Shown: positions 1 to 8,379, numbered from the stretch's first letter. The stretch: DNA of 32,187 nucleotides from Actinomycetota bacterium (GCA_016931915.1 JAFGDU010000163.1:1-32187); one strand, 5' to 3'. The notes: generated from the sequence alone by a model not told the origin. Made by a program: numbers and translations.

Positions 1-360
1 CCGGTGGTCTCGCAGTACGCGGCCCTCGCCGCGCTGCAGGGGTCCCAGGACTGCGTCGCCGCCTTCAGGGAGCACTACCTCTCCACCCGCAACCTGATGT
101 GCGAGCGCCTGGACAGGCTGCCGGCTGCGTTCGCATATCACAAGCCCGGGGGGTCCTACCTCATGTTCCCCCGCATACTGCTGGAGGAGGGCAGGGACTC
201 GACGGCTTTCTGCAAGAGGCTGCTCAAGGAGGGAAGGGTCTCGGCCACGCCGGGGGTGGCCTTCGGGCCCAGCGGCGAGGGGCACATGCGCCTCTCCTTC
301 TGCGTCTCCGAGGAGGAGATAAACAAGGCCTTCGACAGGATGGAGGACTACCTCGCGTAG
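1..360 (+). CDS. Aminotransferase class I/II, C-terminal part (5' end outside window)
   Basis: The reading frame is open from the first base and ends with TAG, giving about 119 residues. The sequence looks like the small C-terminal domain of a fold-type I PLP-dependent aminotransferase: a KPGGSYLMFP segment, an FCKRLLKEGRVSATPGVAFG segment, and HMRLSFC, whose Arg is the residue that usually binds the substrate carboxylate. The PLP lysine and the large domain lie upstream and cannot be seen, so the substrate cannot be named (aspartate, alanine and aromatic enzymes all share this tail). It converges on the minus-strand HIT gene with a 21-nt gap. Family assignment is good; the specificity is unknown. 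Confidence 0.85.
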   Translation, partial: PVVSQYAALAALQGSQDCVAAFREHYLSTRNLMCERLDRLPAAFAYHKPGGSYLMFPRILLEEGRDSTAFCKRLLKEGRVSATPGVAFGPSGEGHMRLSFCVSEEEINKAFDRMEDYLA

Positions 361-381
361 AGGGCCTTCTCGCCTGCCGGA

Positions 382-744
382 TCAGTAGATCCTCTTCTCG
401 GGGATGGCGCCCCTTATGCCTCCCCTGGGTTCTTCCACGTCGCCCTCGTACCTGGGGATGAGGTGGATATGCAGGTGGGCGATGGTCTGCCCCGCCGCCT
501 TGCCCTCGTTTATGCCGATGTTGAAGCCCTGCGGGGAGAACTCGGAGACGAGATACTCCCTCGCCCCCTCCAGCATCTCCAGCAGGGCCTTCCTCTCTTC
601 CGGAGTGGTCTCGAAGAAGGAAGCCACGTGCCTCCTGGGGATCACCAGGACGTGGCCTTCGCTGACCGGATGCTTGTCGTAGACGGCGTAGGCCAGGTCG
701 TTCTCCAGCAGTTTATTCTCGTAATCGCAGAACACACAATCCAT
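382..744 (-). CDS. HIT family nucleotide-binding hydrolase
   Basis: A 120-residue histidine triad protein. HIT proteins hydrolyse or transfer nucleotides from phosphoramidates and dinucleotides in the cytoplasm. The signature HLHIH is at residues 90-94 (His90, 92, 94), followed by LIPR. An N-terminal CVFC pair (Cys3, Cys6) is the usual zinc-binding start of bacterial HIT proteins, and the GHVLVIPRRH segment is typical. Length is normal for the family. I chose the ATG at 744 because it precedes MDCVFC and has GGGAGG about 12 nt upstream; a TTG four codons earlier would place the ribosome site directly against the start. It is the last gene of the minus-strand operon, 32 nt after the double isochorismatase gene. 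Confidence 0.88.
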   Translation of the reverse strand: MDCVFCDYENKLLENDLAYAVYDKHPVSEGHVLVIPRRHVASFFETTPEERKALLEMLEGAREYLVSEFSPQGFNIGINEGKAAGQTIAHLHIHLIPRYEGDVEEPRGGIRGAIPEKRIY

Positions 745-776
745 GATGCCCGCCAACCTCCCAAGCGCAAGAAGGC

Positions 777-2210
777 CTACAGCCCCCCGATGGTCTTCAA
801 CAGCACCTCGGTGGAGATGACCGGCCCTATGAGGCGGTCGAAGCGCGCCAGGGCCAGGTCGTGGTCCTCCTGGTTGGAGGTGGCGCAGGCGTCAGAGGCC
901 ACGATGGTAAAGAATCCCAGGTCGGAAGCCTGGCGCACCGTGCTCTCCACGCAGAAGTCGGTGAGGAAACCGCAGACGATGAGGGTGTCGATGCCGAGGT
1001 CGTTGAGATAGCGCTGCAGGGCGGTCCCCTCGAAGGAGCTCCAGCCCGGCTTCTCGATCACCAGCTCGCCCCCGGCGATTACCGGCTTGAGCTCGTCGTA
1101 GATATCGGTGTCCCAGGTATCGCCGAGGAAGGCCCCGGGGAGCGCCCCGTGGACGAGCTCCATGAGCTTGGAGTCGAAGGTGCCGGGGAAGATATCCCTG
1201 CCCTCCGCCAGGCGGTTCTGCTTGATCCAGAAGACGCGGATACCCTTTGAGCGGCAGGCCTCGGCGAGCTTCTTCACGTTCTCCACCGCGCCGGTCTTCC
1301 GGGCGTGCTTCCAGGCCCCCACGAAGTTGAGGCTGCCCTTCTCGTGCAGATTGTCGTTCTGGGCATCGACCACCAGGAAGGCGGTCTTCTCCGCCGAGAT
1401 GTAATCCGCCCATTCCACGATGTCGTTGAGGGACAGCCCCTGGCCCAGGCTCTCCCCCACTTTCTGCAGGTCGAAGGAACGGGGCTCCTCCGGCAGCGGC
1501 GGAACCTCGTACTCGTCCAGCAAAGCGAGCATACCCTCTGTGTCGATCACCGGGCCGATGAGGCGCTCCAGGCGCTTGAGGGCCTTGTCGTGGATCTCCC
1601 GGTTCTCGGTGGCGCAGGCGTCGGAGACGGTCGCGGCCAGCAGGCCGCGGTCGCAGGCCGAGCGCACGGTGGCCTCCACGCAGAAATCGGTGAGCACCCC
1701 GGTGACGATGAGCGCGCGGGTGCCCAGGCTCTTGAGCAGCTTGTCCAGGTTGGTGCCCTCGAACATGCAGGAGCCGTGCTTGCCCAGGACGATGTCCCTC
1801 TCATCCATGGCCTCCAGCAGTTCGTCGTATATCTCCGTCTCCCAGGTGTCCTGCATGAAGGCATTGGGGATGATGGTGCGGATGAGGGAGAGAAGGTCGC
1901 CGTCGAAGGTGCCGGGGAAGACGTCCCTCCCCCCCGCCAGGCGGTACTGCTTGGCCCAGATCACGGGTATGCCCCTGGCGCGGCAGGCGGCGATGACCCG
2001 CTTCATGTTGCCCACGGCGCCGTTCTCGCGCGCGTGCTTCCACACGTTCCAGAACGAGAGCGTGCCCTTCTCGTCCAGGACGTCGTTCTGGGGATCGATC
2101 ACCAGCAGTACCGCGGGCGCCTGCTTGAAGTAGTCCTTCCAGCCCGCCAGCTCGTACAAGGAGTACTGCTCCAGTATCTGTCCCGCATCCATCTTCTCTG
2201 TCTCAGCCAT
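777..2210 (-). CDS. Tandem isochorismatase-fold cysteine hydrolase (two catalytic domains)
   Basis: A 477-residue protein made of two complete isochorismatase-like (cysteine hydrolase) domains; the usual family member has one domain of about 180-220 residues. The Asp-Lys-Cys triad is visible in both: D39 (VIDPQND), K144 and C177 (TDFCVEAT) in the first, and D282 (VVDAQND), K387 and C420 (TDFCVEST) in the second. Shared blocks such as QYRLAGGRD and QNRLAEGRD show an internal duplication. Relatives hydrolyse amides or vinyl ethers (nicotinamidase, ureidoacrylate and maleamate amidases, isochorismatase), so an amidase role is likely but the substrate is not known. The ATG at 2210 has AGGGGG 8 nt upstream. 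It sits 39 nt after the CoA ligase gene and is probably cotranscribed with it. Confidence 0.88.
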   Translation of the reverse strand: MAETEKMDAGQILEQYSLYELAGWKDYFKQAPAVLLVIDPQNDVLDEKGTLSFWNVWKHARENGAVGNMKRVIAACRARGIPVIWAKQYRLAGGRDVFPGTFDGDLLSLIRTIIPNAFMQDTWETEIYDELLEAMDERDIVLGKHGSCMFEGTNLDKLLKSLGTRALIVTGVLTDFCVEATVRSACDRGLLAATVSDACATENREIHDKALKRLERLIGPVIDTEGMLALLDEYEVPPLPEEPRSFDLQKVGESLGQGLSLNDIVEWADYISAEKTAFLVVDAQNDNLHEKGSLNFVGAWKHARKTGAVENVKKLAEACRSKGIRVFWIKQNRLAEGRDIFPGTFDSKLMELVHGALPGAFLGDTWDTDIYDELKPVIAGGELVIEKPGWSSFEGTALQRYLNDLGIDTLIVCGFLTDFCVESTVRQASDLGFFTIVASDACATSNQEDHDLALARFDRLIGPVISTEVLLKTIGGL

Positions 2211-2249
2211 GGTTATTACCCCCTGGACTCTCGCCTTCGCCGCTACGGC

Positions 2250-3599
2250 CTATTCCTTCTCCTCGTAAGCTCTCTCGAAGTACTCGATCTTGTATTCCGA
2301 GCGGGGCAGGGTGCCCGGCGGGATCATCTCCACCACCGGGGTAAAGGCCAGCTTCTCGCGCATGGTCTGCCGCAGGCGCGCCGCCAGCTCCTCCAGCCCC
2401 TCGGCCGGGAATCCCTCCCCATGCTCTATCTTCAGCTCCAGGTTGGTGTTGATATATGGGCCGGGCTGGCGCAGCACGATGCGGAACTCGCCCGTGGTCT
2501 CGGGCATGAAGGAGCAGATGACGTCCTTCACCGCGGAGGGAAAGACGTTCACCGCTTTGACCTTGAGCATGTCGTCGGTGCGCCCCAGGACGCTGAAACG
2601 GAATGAAGTGCGCCCGCAGGGGCAGGGCGAGGTGAACACCTTCACCCAGTCGCGGCAGCGGTAGCGCACCACCGGGGTGGCCTCGCGGTCGATGTGGGTG
2701 TAGACTATCTCCCCCTCCGCTCCGTCGCTCATCTCCACCGGCTCCAGGGTGGCGGGGTCCACCAGCTCGGCGAGGATGAGGCCCTGGCCGCAGAAGTGCA
2801 TGCCCTCCCCCTCTCCGCACTCGCTGGCCATGTCGGCCGCCACGTCAGCCATACCGTAGTAGCTGCGGGCCACCACGCCCCATTCCTCCTCGATGCGGCG
2901 GCGGTCCTCCTCGGCCATGGCCTCACCCGCCATGAAACCCTTCTTGAAACCCAGTTCGCGGGGTTCCATCTTCACCTCGTTGCGCACGTATTCGGCCAGG
3001 AAGACGGTGGCCGAAGGGGTGGCGAAGAGCACCGTGGGTTTCAAGTCCTGCACCAGCTGCATGAGCTTCTCCACCCCGGTGGTGGCCAGGGGTGCGGGGA
3101 TGACGCAGAAGCCCATGGCCTCCGCGGACACCGCCTCGGACAGGCCGCCCACGAAGAGGGTGAAGTTGGCCGGGTTGATGTAAGAGTCGCCGGGGCGTAT
3201 GCCCCCGCACCAGGCGTGGCGGGCGAAGAGCTCCTTCCAGTTGTCGGCATCCCGCGCGGTCAGTCCCACGTAGATAGGCTTGCCGGTGGTGCCGGAGGTG
3301 CCCTGCACGCGCACCACCGAGGTGAAGGGCGCGCAGAGGTGGCCGCCGAGGCCGCCCTCCTCGGCCTGGGTCTTGCGGATGTCGTCCTTGACCATGAAGG
3401 GGAGCCTGGTGATGTCCCGCGTGGTGCGCACTTCTTCTATCTTCACTCCCGCCTCGTCGAACCTGCGCCTGTAGAAGGAGGAGTTCTCACAGATGTATGC
3501 GAGTTGTCTGCGCAGTAGCCCCGACTCAAGCTCCGCCAGCTCGTCCGGGGGCATGGTCTCCATCTCCTCGTTCCAGAACTTCCTCTCCGAGCGGCCCAT
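2250..3599 (-). CDS. Phenylacetate-CoA ligase-like AMP-forming acyl-CoA synthetase
   Basis: A 449-residue member of the PaaK branch of adenylate-forming enzymes, which activate a carboxylic acid with ATP and CoA in the cytoplasm. The nucleotide-binding loop TSGTTGKP is at residues 101-108, an aromatic YYGMAD motif at about 247-252, and the hinge region GRTDDMLKVKAVNVFP at 339-354, all as in phenylacetate-CoA ligase. A CPCGR segment at 326-330 is the zinc or structural cysteine pair seen in many PaaK proteins, and a C-terminal Lys437 is in the usual region of the catalytic lysine. The length is typical. The ATG at 3599 has GGAGG 8 nt upstream. The neighbours, an amidohydrolase-fold protein upstream and a cysteine hydrolase downstream, suggest activation of an acid in a degradation pathway; phenylacetate itself is not established. 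Confidence 0.9.
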   Translation of the reverse strand: MGRSERKFWNEEMETMPPDELAELESGLLRRQLAYICENSSFYRRRFDEAGVKIEEVRTTRDITRLPFMVKDDIRKTQAEEGGLGGHLCAPFTSVVRVQGTSGTTGKPIYVGLTARDADNWKELFARHAWCGGIRPGDSYINPANFTLFVGGLSEAVSAEAMGFCVIPAPLATTGVEKLMQLVQDLKPTVLFATPSATVFLAEYVRNEVKMEPRELGFKKGFMAGEAMAEEDRRRIEEEWGVVARSYYGMADVAADMASECGEGEGMHFCGQGLILAELVDPATLEPVEMSDGAEGEIVYTHIDREATPVVRYRCRDWVKVFTSPCPCGRTSFRFSVLGRTDDMLKVKAVNVFPSAVKDVICSFMPETTGEFRIVLRQPGPYINTNLELKIEHGEGFPAEGLEELAARLRQTMREKLAFTPVVEMIPPGTLPRSEYKIEYFERAYEEKE

Positions 3600-3630
3600 G
3601 CTTCTTTCCTCCTTTACGCGTCCAGGCTTC

Positions 3631-4491
3631 TCACAGGCGCAACAGCTTCCTGGCGTTCTCGCCCAGCCATTTTACCTTTACCTCCTCCTTGAGGGGCAGC
3701 TCCTTCACATCCTGCACCGCCTGCTCCAGCTGCAGCAGCGGCCAGGCGGTGGAGAAGAGGACCTTGTCCTGCAGCACGCTGTTGCCGTAGTGGATGAGCG
3801 GCTCCCAGCCTGTGCCCGGCATGCCCATGTACTTCTGCCTTATGCCGGATATATCCAGATATACGTTGGGATGCCTCCAGGCCACCGCGACCATTTCCGC
3901 CACCCAGGGCCAGCCCGCGTGACCGGCCATGATCTTGAGTTCGGGGAACCTGACCGCAACCCTGTCCAGGTGGAGGGGGTGGCCGTACTCCATGGGTATC
4001 TGGCGGGATAAGTTGAAGGAGGTGTGTATCCAGATAGGTATGTCGAACTCAACGCAGGTCTCGTATATGGGGTAGTACCTCTCGTCGTCGGAGAACATGA
4101 GGTGCTCCCAGGGGGAGATCATCGCCCCCACCAGGCCCATCTCCGTCACCGCCTGGCGCAGGAATGCTACCGCTTCCTCGCCCTTGTGGGGATCCACCCC
4201 CGCGAAGCCCAGGAAGCGGTCGGGATATGCCCCCACCAGCTCCGCCGCGATCTCGGTGGAGACCCTCTTGTTGAAGGTGGTCTCCTGGTCCTCGCCCTGC
4301 AGGACGGCGATGTCTATGCCGGCGGCGTCCATCATGGCGATGAAGTGCTCGGGCTCGAAGCTCGCGATGTACTCCTCCATCTCCGGGCCCATGGTATAGA
4401 CGTCGTAGTAGCCGGCGAGGTGGGGCGGCGGATCGAGAAACCCCTTGAGGACCTCGCGGTGCGGAGGCGTGACGCATACGTCGATGATCAT
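3631..4491 (-). CDS. Amidohydrolase-2 (ACMSD-like) TIM-barrel protein with apparently missing metal ligands
   Basis: A 286-residue protein that follows the amidohydrolase-2 layout (decarboxylases and hydrolases related to ACMSD): an N-terminal MIID strand, a PDRFLGFAGVDPH segment at 90-102, PIWIHTSF with His156, KIMAGHAGWPW with His191, and a late strand at 244-251. In active family members strand 1 ends in HxH and the last strand carries a metal-binding Asp in GSDxP. Here strand 1 reads DVCVTPP and the late motif reads FSTAWP, so both first-strand histidines and the Asp are absent. It may use no metal, bind it differently, or act by another chemistry. The ATG at 4491 has a G-rich ribosome site a few bases upstream. 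It lies 31 nt before the CoA ligase gene in the operon. Confidence 0.82.
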   Translation of the reverse strand: MIIDVCVTPPHREVLKGFLDPPPHLAGYYDVYTMGPEMEEYIASFEPEHFIAMMDAAGIDIAVLQGEDQETTFNKRVSTEIAAELVGAYPDRFLGFAGVDPHKGEEAVAFLRQAVTEMGLVGAMISPWEHLMFSDDERYYPIYETCVEFDIPIWIHTSFNLSRQIPMEYGHPLHLDRVAVRFPELKIMAGHAGWPWVAEMVAVAWRHPNVYLDISGIRQKYMGMPGTGWEPLIHYGNSVLQDKVLFSTAWPLLQLEQAVQDVKELPLKEEVKVKWLGENARKLLRL

Positions 4492-4587
4492 GTATCCCCC
4501 TTTTACTGCCTTCGTTTCACGCTCGCAGATGTCGTCGACTGCGGAACCCGGCCCGGTCGGGCGCGAGAGCGCTCACCCCTATATATA

Positions 4588-5664
4588 TCAGCCCTTGGGG
4601 GATACCTCCACCGTGAGGTCGCCGTCCCCGGCCGCCTCCCAGTTCACCTCTCCCTCGCCGCCCGAGGCCAGCTCGAACAGCCCGTGGGCCAGCCCTATGA
4701 GGATGGGGTGCATGCAGGGGTTCTCCAGGCGCAGGCGCAGCCTGTCGCCTTTCCATTCCATCTCCCTCAGGTTACCGAGTCCCCTGAGGGCCAGCCGGGT
4801 GCGGAAACCCTCCAGGTCGCGTGTGTCCTCGGCCGTGAAGGGGCCGTTCTTCACGAACCTCCTCTGCGCCTCGGCGGCTACCCGGGTTATATCCTCCCCC
4901 AGTTCCTTCTCCAGTTCGTTGAATATGGTCTCGTGCTCCCCGGGACCGCTAACGACCATGCGCTGCCCGCTCTTCCTGTTCACGATGACCCCTGGGCCGA
5001 TCTTCCATTCGAAATCCCTGAGGGCCCCGGGGCCACCGCACCTGCCGCAGCGCCCCAGCTCGATGTCACCCGGTTTATTGGAATATTGCGGCAGCGGTAG
5101 CCTCTCCTCGAACTCCTTTTCCCTCGCGGAGATGGTGGTGGTGAACTCGTGATACCCGGGGGACGTCTCCTCGTAGGTCGCGGTGCAGTCCTTGCCGATG
5201 AGGGCTTCAAGGGCGCCCGCCGCTATTCCCGCCAGGGCCGCAGGGAACCAGGCATCCCTGACCCCCAGCTTCATGAAATCGCCTTCGTCGCCACGCAGGC
5301 GCTTGCCTATGATCTCGATATCCCCGAAACCCATCAACTGCCCCTGCAGGGCCGTGCTCCGCGAGGAGATGTCGATATGGGTCAGGCGCACCAGCTTGAT
5401 TATCAACCCGGGTACGAAATGGGAGACATAGTCGTAGGATAGCTTGCGCTGGCTCTCGACGATGATGCGCTCGATGGAGACGCCGATGATCTCCTCGATG
5501 GTCCGGAAGACGCCGGTGATGCTGTCGTTCTCGATGAATATCATGCGGTGGGCGGGGTTCTTCCTCTCCACGATCTTGCCGTTGTTGAGCCACAGGTTTT
5601 CCTTGCTGATGCGTCTGGGTACGCCACATTCCGGACATATCCTTATCCTGGGCGCCTTTTTCAA
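4588..5664 (-). CDS. Internally duplicated zinc-knuckle protein, possibly V4R-like; function unknown
   Basis: A 358-residue protein I cannot assign to a named family. It consists of two similar halves. Each begins with a CxxCG knuckle (Cys10/Cys13; Cys206/Cys209), then a W-x(3-4)-G-x-I-V-x-R-K block (about 25-35 and 220-231), RM(I/V) at 40-42 and 235-237, a helix ending in ESQRK or EAQRR (70-74, 265-269), and a closing block with IAAGALEALIG (147-157) matching LAHGLFELASG (325-335) and a beta ending (HEFTTTIS, DLTVEVS). The closing block resembles the end of V4R-type ligand-binding domains; that is a guess from pattern. The four cysteines could build one zinc site across the halves. The TTG start at 5664 is supported by GGAGG 8 nt upstream. 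First gene of the five-gene operon, 96 nt before the amidohydrolase gene. Confidence 0.75.
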   Translation of the reverse strand: MKKAPRIRICPECGVPRRISKENLWLNNGKIVERKNPAHRMIFIENDSITGVFRTIEEIIGVSIERIIVESQRKLSYDYVSHFVPGLIIKLVRLTHIDISSRSTALQGQLMGFGDIEIIGKRLRGDEGDFMKLGVRDAWFPAALAGIAAGALEALIGKDCTATYEETSPGYHEFTTTISAREKEFEERLPLPQYSNKPGDIELGRCGRCGGPGALRDFEWKIGPGVIVNRKSGQRMVVSGPGEHETIFNELEKELGEDITRVAAEAQRRFVKNGPFTAEDTRDLEGFRTRLALRGLGNLREMEWKGDRLRLRLENPCMHPILIGLAHGLFELASGGEGEVNWEAAGDGDLTVEVSPKG

Positions 5665-5711
5665 CTATCCCACCTCCAGACTCGCCGCGGCACACGAACT
5701 CCCACAAGTAG

Positions 5712-5740
5712 ATTATAGGACTACCCGGCGTTGCACGTAA
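5712..5740 (-). promoter_or_regulatory. Candidate promoter of the 5664-382 operon
   Basis: On the minus strand there is a perfect TATAAT (plus coordinates 5712-5717). At 17-nt spacing the -35 position (5735-5740) reads TTACGT, a weak match. A start near 5705 would give a leader of about 40 nt before the TTG codon at 5664. The rest of 5665-5847 shows no gene. Confidence 0.45.
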
Positions 5741-5847
5741 TACATCGTGGGTAGGAATATATGGTAATTCGCGCCCTACCCCTTCACCCTTGTTCGCGCA
5801 TCACTGTGCCGGCGATTTCGTGCGCCCTTGAGATCATGGCCCTGCGG

Positions 5848-6219
5848 TCACACCGATTCGTCGGACTCGAGTAATCCGAAGGTATTGCCCTCGGTATCCT
5901 GGCACGGGACGTAGTAACCGACTCCTTGTACGGCGATCTTGGGGGCGAGGGTCTTGCCGCCGTTCAGTTTGATCTTCACCACGTACGCGTCGATATCATC
6001 GACGCTGAACATGTTGACGAACGCGTTAAAGCGCGTACCCGGGTACCTTGTGCCCACCCCCGCACTTACGCCCAGCTCGCCGGGATCGTCCGTTTTCGCA
6101 TGCCAGTATTCCACTCCGCCCGGCGCTTCTTCGAACTTCCAGCCGAAGACCTTGCTGTAGAAGTCCATGGCTCGCTGGGGATCATCGGCCTGGATGTTGA
6201 AATGGACCATACTAGGCAT
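5848..6219 (-). CDS. VOC (glyoxalase/bleomycin-resistance fold) family protein
   Basis: A 123-residue single-chain VOC protein from the ATG at 6219. It opens with MVHFNIQADDPQRAMDFYSK and KVFGWKFE, the typical first beta-alpha-beta unit (His6 is the usual first metal ligand). It ends with QDTEGNTFGLLESD, where Glu is in the position of the last metal ligand. This C-terminal form is common in the 'predicted enzyme related to lactoylglutathione lyase' group; substrates for that group are mostly unknown. The ATG is chosen because GGGAGGG lies about 7 nt upstream; a TTG six codons earlier overlaps that site. It is separated from the SEC-C gene by about 100 nt. Confidence 0.88.
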   Translation of the reverse strand: MPSMVHFNIQADDPQRAMDFYSKVFGWKFEEAPGGVEYWHAKTDDPGELGVSAGVGTRYPGTRFNAFVNMFSVDDIDAYVVKIKLNGGKTLAPKIAVQGVGYYVPCQDTEGNTFGLLESDESV

Positions 6220-6316
6220 CCCGTAACCCTCCCACAAGCGTTATTGGCAGGCCTTAATTCCATTGTGCCCAGTTATTGCTTTGCTAAACCATGCGCCGTC
6301 CGACGGCGGGGTGGTT

Positions 6317-7717
6317 TCAGGCGTCGGAATAGGGACCCTCCCCCTCCTCCCTGGCCAGCAGGAGCTCGCGTATCTCCAGGAGGTCGTCCATGCAGCACCT
6401 GCGGAAGCGCTTGCCGCTGCCGCAGGGGCAGGGCTCGTCCCTTCCCGTGCGCAGTTTCTCCTCCACCTCGGCGAGGGTGGGCAGGTTCTCCAGCATCGCC
6501 TTCTTCAGGGCGTCCTCCCGCGCCAGAGTGAGGGTGCGGCGCACGGCCGCTGCCTGCGGGGGCAGGTAGAGATCTCGCAGGTCGCGGATGTCCTCGTCGA
6601 GGATGACATCGAAAAGGGCGCCGGCCTTGGTGGGGCCGCGCTTCCTCGCGTATTGCATGGTGAGGTAGATGGTGCGCGTATCGAGATAGGGTCGGTGGTG
6701 CTCCAGGGCGGCATCGATAGACCTGTACGCCTCATCGCGCGACGACGCCAGGATGGCGCTCACGAGAAAGGTGAACATATCGCGGTAGAACTCGTCCTCG
6801 GGTTCCAAGCCCTGCAGTTCATCGATGAGGAACTGCAGGTTGCCCGGGACGTCCCGCAGCAGTCCCAGTACCTCGATGGCCCCGAGCCTCGCCTCCCCGT
6901 AAGCGGGATTGATGACCAGCCTGCGCATCTCCTTCGATACCTGGTCCGGATAGGCGGAGCCCGTCTTCGCCAGGGCCAGCACCGTCTCGTGCAGGGGCAC
7001 GCTTATACAGACGTTCAGCGCCTCCGCGAGGACGGGAAGCGCCTCCACGGGCTTGAGCTGGCCTATGATGCGCAGAAGGAAGACGAAGCCGGCCGGTATA
7101 TCGCCGGGGCTCATCTCCTGCAGCAGTTCCCCCAGCATGGCCAGGACCACCGGCATGATCAGGTCCGCCCTCTGCAGCGCCAGCTCCAGCACCTCTACAT
7201 CGAGGCGCGACTCGCTGGCCAGGATATCCTCCACCAGGAGGTGGCAGAGCAGGTGATCGCTTCCTCCATCCAGGTAAGTGAAGACCGAGAAGGGGTCCTC
7301 GTCGGCCCGTTCGATGATCGAAAGCCGCTGCAGGAAAACGTCGTCCAGCCCCGCGATAAAGTCCTCCCCGCTAACCTCCTCCATGCGGTCGGCCTTGGTC
7401 TTGGTCAGTGCCGTGTATCCGTCCGTCTCCCGTTCGTCGCCGCGCTGCAGCGCGTAGTCCATGCACATATGGAAGAAAAAGGGGTGGTTGGGGTGGAGAT
7501 CGGCCTGCTGCCGCGCTATGCTCTCGGCTTTTATGAGAGATATCTCTCCCGCCGCGTACCGGACCACGGCCTGCGCAGCGGCGCCCATGGATTCCAGCAG
7601 CGAGCTCGGGAGGGCTGACTCCATCTCGAGCCTGTAGTCCTCCAGCGATGCCTCTCCCGCCTTGACGTCCTCGAGTATCTCGGAGAAGCGGTCCTTCTTA
7701 CGTTCCTCCTGCCCCAC
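6317..7717 (-). CDS. Large helical protein with C-terminal SEC-C zinc motif
   Basis: A 466-residue, mostly helical and acidic protein with a C-terminal SEC-C motif: C430-P-C432-G-S-G-K-R-F-R-R-C441-C442. SEC-C motifs bind zinc and are found at the end of SecA, where they contact SecB and ribosomes, and in many unrelated helical proteins. The body has repeated helix pairs (for example QLVINPAYGEARLGAIEVLG at about 265-285 and later LLRD and LQFLIDEL blocks) that suggest a HEAT- or TPR-like solenoid; this is an impression only. No enzyme motif is seen. The GTG start at 7717 has GGAGG about 12 nt upstream, a little far, so the exact start is uncertain. The stop lies 97 nt upstream of the VOC gene. 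Confidence 0.75.
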   Translation of the reverse strand: MGQEERKKDRFSEILEDVKAGEASLEDYRLEMESALPSSLLESMGAAAQAVVRYAAGEISLIKAESIARQQADLHPNHPFFFHMCMDYALQRGDERETDGYTALTKTKADRMEEVSGEDFIAGLDDVFLQRLSIIERADEDPFSVFTYLDGGSDHLLCHLLVEDILASESRLDVEVLELALQRADLIMPVVLAMLGELLQEMSPGDIPAGFVFLLRIIGQLKPVEALPVLAEALNVCISVPLHETVLALAKTGSAYPDQVSKEMRRLVINPAYGEARLGAIEVLGLLRDVPGNLQFLIDELQGLEPEDEFYRDMFTFLVSAILASSRDEAYRSIDAALEHHRPYLDTRTIYLTMQYARKRGPTKAGALFDVILDEDIRDLRDLYLPPQAAAVRRTLTLAREDALKKAMLENLPTLAEVEEKLRTGRDEPCPCGSGKRFRRCCMDDLLEIRELLLAREEGEGPYSDA

Positions 7718-7815
7718 TTCCTTATCCCGCCTCCTGCCTTCCCTGGCTCAGCAGCGCAGCCACAGTCCTAGCATAAATGAAACGGTGATGGAGCGGTAGG
7801 CGGAGCCCTGGAGCC

Positions 7816-8379
7816 CTATACCCCGTATTCCTCCTTGATGAATTCCACCCAGGGCTTGAAGGCCTCGATCTCCTCGGGGTCCATCTCGTCCAGATATATG
7901 GTCGGTATGGTTGCGACAAGTTCCACCAGCCTGACGGCTGCCTTGTTGTAGCGCACTATAGTGGGCAGGTCTCCCTTGAGCTTTATCTTCCCCTGCATCA
8001 GTCCCTTGACCACGTCCAGTTCCCTGGTCATGACCTGCTTCCAGCGGCCGTAAGCGGCGGTAAGCACGTAATCCCCCGCCTCTCCCGCATCCGGCGGCAC
8101 CAGCCGCACCGCCCGGCAATCGCCGTGCCACAAGTCGATGAGTAGGTACATGTCTTCGTCGAGACCAGCTTCGGGCTCGGCGATGATATGTATGATCACC
8201 GACCCCTCCCACCCCTCGGCAAGCTTCCTGTAGTCCGCGTCGTTCTGTATGAGAGATTCGTAGGTGGCGATCCAGGCGGGCGTCCCCATGATATAGGGCT
8301 CTCTTTCCACGTATAGAAGATCCTCCATGAGCGTGGTGAAAGTCTCCTCCCATTCCTTGGTTCCGTAGGTGTACGGCAT
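7816..8379 (-). CDS. SCP2 sterol-carrier-like domain protein
   Basis: A 187-residue protein starting at the ATG 8379, which has GGAGG 8 nt upstream; the longer open frame upstream has no ribosome site. The pattern is that of SCP2-type lipid-binding domains: a beta segment WEGSVIIHIIAEPE (57-70), LLIDLWHGDCRAVRLVP (79-95), an AYGRWKQVM block (109-117), and the LMQGKIKLKGDL segment (127-138), which is the typical SCP2 signature before the C-terminal helices. SCP2 domains bind acyl-CoA, lipids or sterols. There is no fused enzyme domain. Its partner is unknown; it stands alone upstream of the SEC-C gene by about 100 nt. Confidence 0.72.
   Translation of the reverse strand: MPYTYGTKEWEETFTTLMEDLLYVEREPYIMGTPAWIATYESLIQNDADYRKLAEGWEGSVIIHIIAEPEAGLDEDMYLLIDLWHGDCRAVRLVPPDAGEAGDYVLTAAYGRWKQVMTRELDVVKGLMQGKIKLKGDLPTIVRYNKAAVRLVELVATIPTIYLDEMDPEEIEAFKPWVEFIKEEYGV

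Noticed and set aside
1305..2606. 433-codon open frame on the plus strand
   Set aside because: Antisense to the double isochorismatase and CoA ligase genes; no domain and no ribosome site of note.
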